Part shown: piece by piece, positions 6,738-11,380 of the stretch
Layout: each line of letters begins with the position of its first letter
Position numbering within the stretch: position 1 is the stretch's first letter
Origin: an uncultured Clostridia bacterium
Lineage (GTDB): Bacteria > Bacillota > Clostridia > TANB77 > CAG-508
Length of the DNA: 11,380 nucleotides
Assembly (NCBI GenBank): GCA_944390505.1
Contig: CALXQF010000032.1
Coordinates: 1 to 11,380, forward strand
Direction of reading: 5' to 3'
The notes under the pieces: generated by a model
What the model saw: only the letters and a program-made list of their open reading frames with translations
Told to the model about the DNA's origin: nothing
Database searches by the model: none
Translations under genes and position numbers: made by a program

Positions 6738-6904
6738 TAAACTATCAACCATTGATGAATGAATAAGATTTTGTTTTGAGGGTATACTTTCTTTGAATAA
6801 AGAAGGAAGGAGGCTTCTTAAAGTAATTTCTTAAGAGATATCCTAGTCATAGTGAGATTGAAATAGAGAATATAAGAAAGAAATAACTTTAAGAAAATAG
6901 AAAA

Positions 6905-8536
6905 ATGAAATCTTATTGGATTAACAGTGTAAAAAAAGAAGAATTTGAAAGTCTACATAATGATAAAAAAGTAGATGTATGTATTATTGGAGGAGGACTA
7001 ACTGGATTAACAACAGCTTATTATTTATCAAAAACGAATTTGAATGTAGTTTTATTAGAAAAAACGAAATTATGTGAACACACTAGTGGTTATACAACAG
7101 CCAAAATTACAAGCCAACATGGGTTATTTTACCACTATCTCATTCAATCACAAGGAAGAGAAAAAGCAAAACAATATTTAGAAGCAAATGAACAGGCAAT
7201 TCAAAATATACAAAACATTATTAAGGAAGAAAATATAGAATGTGATTTTGAAAAACAAAATGCGTATGTTTTTACCAAAGACCAAAACGAAGTAGCCAAA
7301 ATTAAACGAGAAGTAGAAGATGTAAAGTCTTTAGGAAAAGAAGCAAAATTTGTAACTGAAACAAAACTACCTTTTCCAATATTAGGAGCCATAGAATTTG
7401 CAGACCAAGCACAATTTAATCCCTGTAAATATGCACAAGGATTAGTAAAAGTAATTCAAAATTCAACTAAAGAAAATCAAGTAGAAATAGATAATGTCAA
7501 TATGAATAAAGAAAGTAATAGCATCAAAAACATCAGCGAAGAAGAAAAACAAAAAGAAACAAGTAAAATGAACAGTAATCAAGAAACAAGCCAGATAGAA
7601 ATTTTTGAAAATACGAAAGTAATTGATTTAAAAAAACAAGGTGAAGAATATGAAATCTTAACAGAAAACGGAAACAAAGTAATAGCCAAATATGTAGTAA
7701 TTGCCAGCCATTATCCTATTATCAATGCGCCAGGATTTTATTTCTTAAAAATGTATCAATCTTTGTCTTATGTAGTGGTCGCAGAAACAAGCATAGATAG
7801 TTTAGAAGGAATTTATATTAATACTGAAAAACCAACTATCTCTATTCGTATGGTTGAAAATAATGGAAAAAAACTATTAATGGTAGGAGGATTTGATCAC
7901 AAAACAGGAGAGAAAAAAGACTTATCTCAAAGTTATGTAGACTTAGAAAAGGTTGCTAAACAAATTGATCCAGAATGTAACATTATTTATAGGTGGTGTA
8001 CCGAAGATTGCATTACATTAGATAAAATTCCATATATTGGTGAATTTTCTAATATGATGCCAAATGTATATCTAGGTACAGGATATAACAAGTGGGGGAT
8101 GACTAGTTCTAATATTGCTGCCAATATTATAGTAGATAAAATTTTAGGAAAGGAAAATCCTTATGAAGAAGTATTTACCTCCACAAGAATGGAACCAGTC
8201 AAAAATCATCAAGAAGTAGGAAATATTGTGAAAGAAGTAACACAATCATTAATTGTCAGTCAATTTAAAATTCCACAAGAAAAGTTAAGTAATATTAGTA
8301 TCGGAGAGGGTGGAATTGTAGAAATAGAAGGACAAAAAATTGGAATTTATAGAGATGAAAATGATAGGATATTTGCTATTAAACCAACTTGTAGCCATTT
8401 AGGATGTGAATTAACATGGAATAACCTAGAAAAAACTTGGGATTGTCCATGTCATGGCTCGCGTTTTACCTATACAGGAAAATCGATTTATGACCCTAGT
8501 ATTAGAGACTTGCAAAAAATAGAGATAATTGAATAG
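6905..8536 (+). CDS. FAD-dependent oxidoreductase with C-terminal Rieske [2Fe-2S] domain (YhfW-like)
   Basis: A 543-residue two-domain redox protein. The N-terminal DAO-type FAD domain begins with a dinucleotide-binding fold at 24-52 (VCIIGGGLTGL, ending in LLEK) and the conserved HTSGYTTAKITSQHG (59-73). A GTGYNKWGMT motif at 391-400 belongs to the second half of the FAD site. The Rieske domain occupies about 450-543 with CSHLGC (496-501) and CPCHGS (514-519): Cys496, His498, Cys514 and His517 should bind the cluster, and Cys501 and Cys516 should form the usual disulfide. Gene order and fold match Bacillus YhfW, whose substrate is unknown. Residues of about 187-231 are a Lys/Glu/Asn/Ser-rich stretch that looks like an insert, and the protein is somewhat longer than I expect for the family. 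No clear Shine-Dalgarno site precedes the ATG, yet residue 1 fits the family start. It appears cytoplasmic: there is no signal peptide. Confidence 0.92.
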   Translation: MKSYWINSVKKEEFESLHNDKKVDVCIIGGGLTGLTTAYYLSKTNLNVVLLEKTKLCEHTSGYTTAKITSQHGLFYHYLIQSQGREKAKQYLEANEQAIQNIQNIIKEENIECDFEKQNAYVFTKDQNEVAKIKREVEDVKSLGKEAKFVTETKLPFPILGAIEFADQAQFNPCKYAQGLVKVIQNSTKENQVEIDNVNMNKESNSIKNISEEEKQKETSKMNSNQETSQIEIFENTKVIDLKKQGEEYEILTENGNKVIAKYVVIASHYPIINAPGFYFLKMYQSLSYVVVAETSIDSLEGIYINTEKPTISIRMVENNGKKLLMVGGFDHKTGEKKDLSQSYVDLEKVAKQIDPECNIIYRWCTEDCITLDKIPYIGEFSNMMPNVYLGTGYNKWGMTSSNIAANIIVDKILGKENPYEEVFTSTRMEPVKNHQEVGNIVKEVTQSLIVSQFKIPQEKLSNISIGEGGIVEIEGQKIGIYRDENDRIFAIKPTCSHLGCELTWNNLEKTWDCPCHGSRFTYTGKSIYDPSIRDLQKIEIIE

Positions 8537-8605
8537 AAATGTATTATTGCAATTTATAATTGCGTCAAGTGAAAAGTTAAATACAATCTATAATTGAATA
8601 GAAAT
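8525..8605 (+). repeat. 16-bp direct repeat spanning the end of the Rieske gene, with an inverted repeat between copies
   Basis: ATAATTGAATAGAAAT occurs perfectly at 8525-8540, where it includes the stop codon of the flavoprotein gene, and again at 8590-8605. The core ATAATTG occurs a third time at 8556-8562, inside the inverted repeat GCAATT-TAT-AATTGC (8549-8563 region). Core spacings are 31 and 34 bp. It could be a local duplication or a set of binding sites ahead of the sortase promoter. Confidence 0.5.
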
Positions 8606-8618
8606 TTTTTAAAATCTC

Positions 8619-8647
8619 TTTCAAAATAAAAATAAAAAGGATATAAT
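8619..8647 (+). promoter_or_regulatory. Candidate promoter for the sortase gene
   Basis: A perfect TATAAT (8642-8647) stands 17 bp after TTTCAA (8619-8624), a poor -35 box. Transcription would start near 8654, giving a leader of about 35 nt. The weak -35 suggests low expression or the need for an activator. Confidence 0.4.
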
Positions 8648-8688
8648 AAAAACAGTTTAAAATATTAAAAAAAGGAGAGAGATGAAAG

Positions 8689-9441
8689 GTGAATCAAATT
8701 CTAATTACACAGAAAGTTTATGTAACACCAGAACTAAAAAAGAAAAAAATGATTTACAAAATAGAACTATTTTTGTCTGTATTTTTAATTTGCCTTCTCT
8801 CCTCTTATTATATCTATGCAGAATACGATAGAAACAAAAGTGAACAAGTATCTAAAGAAATATTAGCACAAATCAAATATCAATTAGATGACACAGTGAA
8901 AAGTACAGAAGATAATGTACTTGTTGTTATCTTAAATGAAGAACAAGAAAAAGAGCATGAAGAAAAAATGATGCAAAAACCAAAAATTGATACAGCAACT
9001 TATGTATCTACTGATGGGGTAGAATATACCACAGAAGCAATATTAAAAATACCTAGTATTGATTTAGAATATGTAGTGCTTTCTGATACTTCGCCAGATT
9101 TATTATTTGTATCTTTGAATAAATTTTTTGGACCAGATTCAAATGAAATAGGAAATTATTGTATTGTAGGACATTATTATGAAAGTGGAAAAATGTTTGG
9201 AAATTTACATAAACTAAAAAATGGTGATGTTGCAGAATTAACAGACTTATCAGGAAGAACAATTCAATATGAAGTATATGACCAAAAGGTAGTAGAACCA
9301 GAAGATACCAGTTGCACTAGTCAAAAATGGACAAGAGATAACAAAGTAAGAGAATTAACATTAATTACTTGTACAAATCATGGAACACAAAGATTAGTAG
9401 TAAAATTAAGAGAGAGGATAAGTGCAATAACATGTAAATAA
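8689..9441 (+). CDS. Sortase family transpeptidase
   Basis: A 250-residue sortase. It has a short cytoplasmic N-terminus, one signal-anchor helix (about 25-44), a charged linker that is Glu/Lys-rich at 84-99, and a sortase beta-barrel from about 116. The catalytic residues are visible: His162 in YCIVGHYY, Cys228 in LTLITC and Arg235 in TQRLVV. Sortases cleave a C-terminal sorting signal of exported proteins and join them to the peptidoglycan or to pilin subunits. The subclass is uncertain; class D is my best guess. The GTG start is the first usable codon, as a TGA lies two codons upstream in frame; GGAG (8674-8677) is 11 nt away, which is long. No sorting-signal protein is encoded in the window, so the substrate must lie elsewhere, or the enzyme could have a specialised recognition motif. 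Confidence 0.9.
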   Translation: MNQILITQKVYVTPELKKKKMIYKIELFLSVFLICLLSSYYIYAEYDRNKSEQVSKEILAQIKYQLDDTVKSTEDNVLVVILNEEQEKEHEEKMMQKPKIDTATYVSTDGVEYTTEAILKIPSIDLEYVVLSDTSPDLLFVSLNKFFGPDSNEIGNYCIVGHYYESGKMFGNLHKLKNGDVAELTDLSGRTIQYEVYDQKVVEPEDTSCTSQKWTRDNKVRELTLITCTNHGTQRLVVKLRERISAITCK

Positions 9442-9514
9442 CTTTTATTAAGATAAAAATATACTATAATATAACATCAATTGAGATACTATAAAATAAA
9501 AGGGATAAATTAAA

Positions 9515-9520
9515 AAGGAG
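9515..9520 (+). promoter_or_regulatory. Ribosome binding site of the exported hypothetical protein gene
   Basis: AAGGAG ends 6 nt before the ATG at 9527, a near-ideal site that supports this start. A TATAAT at 9465-9470 lies upstream but has no recognisable -35 partner. Confidence 0.6.
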
Positions 9521-9526
9521 TAAGAA

Positions 9527-10966
9527 ATGTTATATAAAAAATTGTTAATTATTTGTATAATAATAGTTATTTTTATTAGTTTAGGGATAACATTTTATCT
9601 ATTCAATAGGAATAAAAACAATGATACTAATCAAATGGAAATAAATAGTAATTCTACTATAGATGAAAGAATTAAAATAGGGCAGAGGTATAATTGTATA
9701 ACTGCTGGTTATGAGGGATATTTAGTTTTCAATAATACAGATGAATTTGAACTAAAAGTTGGTCTTATTAGTATGAATGATGATACCACTATGAGGGGAA
9801 CATATACCATACAAGAAGATACAACAGTGTTGCATGTAACATATAATAGCTTGTATCTAGTAAATGATACAAATGAAATGAATTCAACATTTTCAGAATA
9901 TAATGAAACTGTTGAAATATTAGAAGATGATATCCTAAATTTTGTCACAATAGACAATATAACATTTACTTTCCAATTGGAAAGTGTGACCAATACAACT
10001 AACAATAATAACTTATCAAATGGAGAAAGTGCTATAATAGATAATGTAGAAAAAATAGATAGAAAAACATTTGTAAACAAATTAACAGAAGAAAATAAGC
10101 AAGATATAAAACAATATATCTTAACTTCTAATGAATTGAATGATAATAAAAACTTTGTAGAAGATAGATTTGGAACAGAAGGAGAAGAAATTATATATAC
10201 CTATGTGGATGTACAGGGAGAAAATTTAAATGCCACAATTTATGTGATTACACCAGCAGAAGAAATACCGGTTAATTTACATGAGTATGCTGATCAATTA
10301 TATAATTATTTTGTTGTAAAAAGTATAAGTACTTTTGTACACCTATCAAAGAGTGAAGGAATATCAGATAGTGAGATAGAAAATGCAATAGAAGAATTAA
10401 ACCTAAAAATAGAGAAGGAAATAGATTATTTTAAAGAATTTATACCTTTGAATGACCAATTAAAATCAATTTGCTATGGCTATTCAAAATATATAGATAA
10501 ATATTATTCTTATATCCCTAGCGGAATGGAATATGAAAATGATAATTATGCCAAAACCTATGAAATGTATCCACCTGATGAAGGTTTGAACGAAACACAT
10601 TCTTGGAGAAAATCAGGTTATTATTGTTCAGATGGAAGTGAATATTATCAAATATTAGATAATAGGCATATATTAAGAGTACAATATTTGAGAAAATATA
10701 TCAAAGCAGAGAGCTATAAAGAAAATAGTAGTGTAGAGCTTGTGGCTTACGGGGTTTACCTTGACTTAAGCAATTTACCCTTACTTTTTAGCCAATTTGA
10801 AGCTGAAGAACTAGTATTAACAGGATATTTACCAAAAGATATAGAAGAGGCATTTGTGATAACTCCTGTTACAACAGTAACATCAGAAGAATATAATAAT
10901 ACAGAAAAACAAAAAGTATTTTATGATGAACAAAATAAATATATTCGTTCATATTTTGGCTTATAG
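9527..10966 (+). CDS. Hypothetical exported, membrane-anchored protein (unrecognised)
   Basis: A 479-residue protein I do not recognise. The first 28 residues form a short basic N-terminus and a strong hydrophobic helix (6-26), either a signal anchor or an uncleaved signal peptide; no lipobox cysteine is present. Residues 50-155 look beta-rich, with repeated short strands such as YLVFNN, GTYTIQ and LHVTYN, reminiscent of small lipocalin-like barrels. An Asn/Thr-rich linker (156-167) leads to a mixed region containing a long acidic helical stretch (about 275-305) and a Tyr-rich stretch (318-346). The C-terminal part (about 380-479) again looks mixed alpha/beta. It is acidic and Asn-rich and has no C-terminal LPxTG-type signal, hydrophobic tail or basic end, so it is not an obvious sortase substrate despite following the sortase gene by 85 bp. 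A strong terminator follows directly. No function can be assigned. Confidence 0.8.
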   Translation: MLYKKLLIICIIIVIFISLGITFYLFNRNKNNDTNQMEINSNSTIDERIKIGQRYNCITAGYEGYLVFNNTDEFELKVGLISMNDDTTMRGTYTIQEDTTVLHVTYNSLYLVNDTNEMNSTFSEYNETVEILEDDILNFVTIDNITFTFQLESVTNTTNNNNLSNGESAIIDNVEKIDRKTFVNKLTEENKQDIKQYILTSNELNDNKNFVEDRFGTEGEEIIYTYVDVQGENLNATIYVITPAEEIPVNLHEYADQLYNYFVVKSISTFVHLSKSEGISDSEIENAIEELNLKIEKEIDYFKEFIPLNDQLKSICYGYSKYIDKYYSYIPSGMEYENDNYAKTYEMYPPDEGLNETHSWRKSGYYCSDGSEYYQILDNRHILRVQYLRKYIKAESYKENSSVELVAYGVYLDLSNLPLLFSQFEAEELVLTGYLPKDIEEAFVITPVTTVTSEEYNNTEKQKVFYDEQNKYIRSYFGL

Positions 10967-10977
10967 AGTATCAATCA

Positions 10978-11017
10978 AAAAAAGTTCGCTAATCAAAAGT
11001 TAGTGAACTCTTTTTTA
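10978..11017 (+). terminator. Strong intrinsic terminator after the exported protein gene
   Basis: AGTTCGCTAA (10983-10992) pairs with TTAGTGAACT (11000-11009) through ten bases with one G-T pair around a 7-nt loop, followed by TTTTTT (11011-11016). A run of A precedes the stem, so it could also work on the minus strand. Confidence 0.9.
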
Positions 11018-11038
11018 ATATACATTTGTCGATTTTAT

Positions 11039-11074
11039 AAAAAATAAAAGCACCAATAATGATGCTTTTGGTGC
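11039..11074 (-). terminator. Candidate minus-strand intrinsic terminator
   Basis: Read on the minus strand, GCACCA (11074-11069) pairs with TGGTGC (11055-11050), or alternatively AAAAGCA (11069-11063) with TGCTTTT (11052-11046), and the hairpin runs into a T-rich tract (11049-11039). It could end a transcript carrying the short ORF at 11230-11340. Confidence 0.5.
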
Positions 11075-11113
11075 CAACGAAGTAGTTATCTACAACTTTT
11101 TGGATCTCATAAC

Positions 11114-11133
11114 GATTGATACAAATATCAATC
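11114..11133. repeat. Perfect 8-bp inverted repeat
   Basis: GATTGATA and TATCAATC surround a CAAA loop. It may be a protein-binding site or an RNA hairpin. TTGATA within its left arm could be a -35 box with TATATA (11138-11143) 16 bp on, which would produce only a very short transcript before the next terminator. Confidence 0.35.
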
Positions 11134-11173
11134 AATTTATATATAAGTTATTTAATAGAAATCGAGTATCTTA

Positions 11174-11204
11174 GCAAATTTTCTCTGCGAAAATTTGTTT
11201 TTTT
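11174..11204 (+). terminator. Second plus-strand intrinsic terminator
   Basis: CAAATTTTC (11175-11183) and GAAAATTTG (11189-11197) form a perfect 9-bp stem around a 5-nt loop, followed by seven T (11198-11204). The stem is AT-rich but the shape is classic. No gene lies between it and the terminator at 10978-11017, so it is either a backup or ends a small unannotated RNA. Confidence 0.65.
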
Positions 11205-11207
11205 GTA

Positions 11208-11236
11208 TTGATTTATTATAAAATGTATGTTATATT
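11208..11236 (+). promoter_or_regulatory. Candidate plus-strand promoter toward the right edge
   Basis: TTGATT (11208-11213) and TATATT (11231-11236) are separated by 17 bp. It would transcribe rightwards out of the window from about 11243. It overlaps the end of the minus-strand ORF at 11230-11340, so both may not be real, or the RNA would be antisense to that ORF. Confidence 0.3.
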
Positions 11237-11340
11237 AGATGATATAGGGAATGATAATAAGCAGATGTGGTTTTGCCACCAATTATACGAATTATCGTAG
11301 GAGAGCATTCCTGTGGAGAAGAAAAAATAAGGTTTGACAT
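11230..11340 (-). CDS. Short hypothetical protein, 36 codons
   Basis: The ATG at 11340-11338 opens a frame of 36 codons ending in TAA. It has the best-formed ribosome binding site of the right end: GGAGG at 11353-11349 with 8 nt spacing. The product starts MSNLIFSSPQE and ends in a region rich in aromatic and basic residues (KTTSAYYHSLYHLI); it has no transmembrane helix or recognisable domain. It might be a genuine small protein, a leader peptide or the remnant of a larger gene. The minus-strand terminator candidate 156 bases downstream would fit a short transcript. Its own promoter would lie beyond the window or in the last 30 bases. Confidence 0.35.
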   Translation of the reverse strand: MSNLIFSSPQECSPTIIRIIGGKTTSAYYHSLYHLI

Positions 11341-11380
11341 ATAAAAAACCTCCAAATATAATTTAGGTGTAACAAATCTA

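Larger units (their letters stand above)
11018..11380. other. Structured right-end region without a large gene
   Basis: These 363 bases contain no ORF above 60 codons that looks real. They hold a minus-strand terminator candidate (11039-11074), a perfect 8-bp inverted repeat GATTGATA / TATCAATC (11114-11133), a plus-strand terminator (11174-11204), a plus-strand promoter candidate (11208-11236) and a short minus-strand ORF (11230-11340). No known RNA family is recognisable. Confidence 0.5.

Noticed and set aside
6738..6904. Terminator or promoter between the HTH gene and the Rieske flavoprotein gene
   Set aside because: A TATACT at 6783-6788 has no -35 box at a workable distance, and the TCTTAA/TTAAGA pairing near 6818-6838 has a long loop and no T-run.
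9709..10080. 123-codon minus-strand frame
   Set aside because: It is antisense to the exported protein gene, which has a good ribosome binding site and a coherent signal-anchor start; the antisense product is Ser/Val/Leu-rich without domain features.
10970..11142. Minus-strand open frame running through the hairpins (includes residues NRYEIQKVVDNYFVGTKS)
   Set aside because: It lacks an ATG and a ribosome binding site and reads through two hairpin terminators, so I treat it as chance, although a decayed gene end cannot be excluded.
11267..11279. GTGG-TTTTG-CCAC hairpin resembling the one at 4162-4174
   Set aside because: The match is short and the bases fall inside the minus-strand small ORF, so shared ancestry is not convincing.
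11243..11380. Riboswitch or T-box leader after the right-end promoter
   Set aside because: Short stems are present but none of the conserved cores of T-box, preQ1, c-di-GMP, guanidine or folate riboswitches can be found.

Overview
The window is visibly AT-rich on both strands, uses AGA/ATA/TTA codons heavily, has A+G-rich Shine-Dalgarno sites and carries Firmicutes-type gene families (sortase, YozG-like regulator with DUF2975, DUF4173, a YhfW-like Rieske flavoprotein). I read it as a chromosomal segment of a low-GC Firmicute, most likely a clostridial (possibly gut) species. This is inference from gene content and composition. There is no rRNA, tRNA, CRISPR array, transposase or phage gene.

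Layout. (1) 1-709, minus strand: the N-terminal half of a condensation-domain protein, probably the start of a nonribosomal peptide synthetase, cut by the window edge. (2) 710-1181: a divergent intergenic region with a good minus-strand promoter, a plausible plus-strand promoter and a small hairpin element. (3) 1182-4141, plus: an AMP-forming acyl-CoA synthetase, then a membrane-anchored HtrA-type serine protease with one PDZ domain. (4) 4142-4396: an intergenic region dense in inverted repeats with a near-consensus promoter. (5) 4397-6737, plus: a polytopic DUF4173 protein, then the DUF2975 / YozG-like HTH pair. (6) 6905-8536, plus: an FAD-dependent oxidoreductase fused to a C-terminal Rieske [2Fe-2S] domain, with an extra hydrophilic insert. 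(7) 8689-10966, plus: a sortase and an unrecognised 479-residue exported protein, closed by a strong intrinsic terminator. (8) 11018-11380: a structured region with two further hairpin terminator candidates, one per strand, and a 36-codon minus-strand ORF with a strong ribosome binding site.

How the genes may work together. Much of the plus-strand content belongs to the cell envelope: anchored protease, DUF4173 and DUF2975 membrane proteins, sortase and an exported protein. The DUF2975-HTH pair looks like a small self-contained regulatory unit. The condensation-domain gene is transcribed away from the rest and may begin a peptide biosynthesis cluster to the left; whether the adjacent acyl-CoA synthetase serves it cannot be told from here.

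No single complete, clearly novel system is visible. The best leads are the truncated biosynthetic gene, the palindrome cluster ahead of the DUF4173 gene, the insert in the Rieske flavoprotein, the sortase with its unknown exported partner, and the overlooked small ORF and terminators at the right end.
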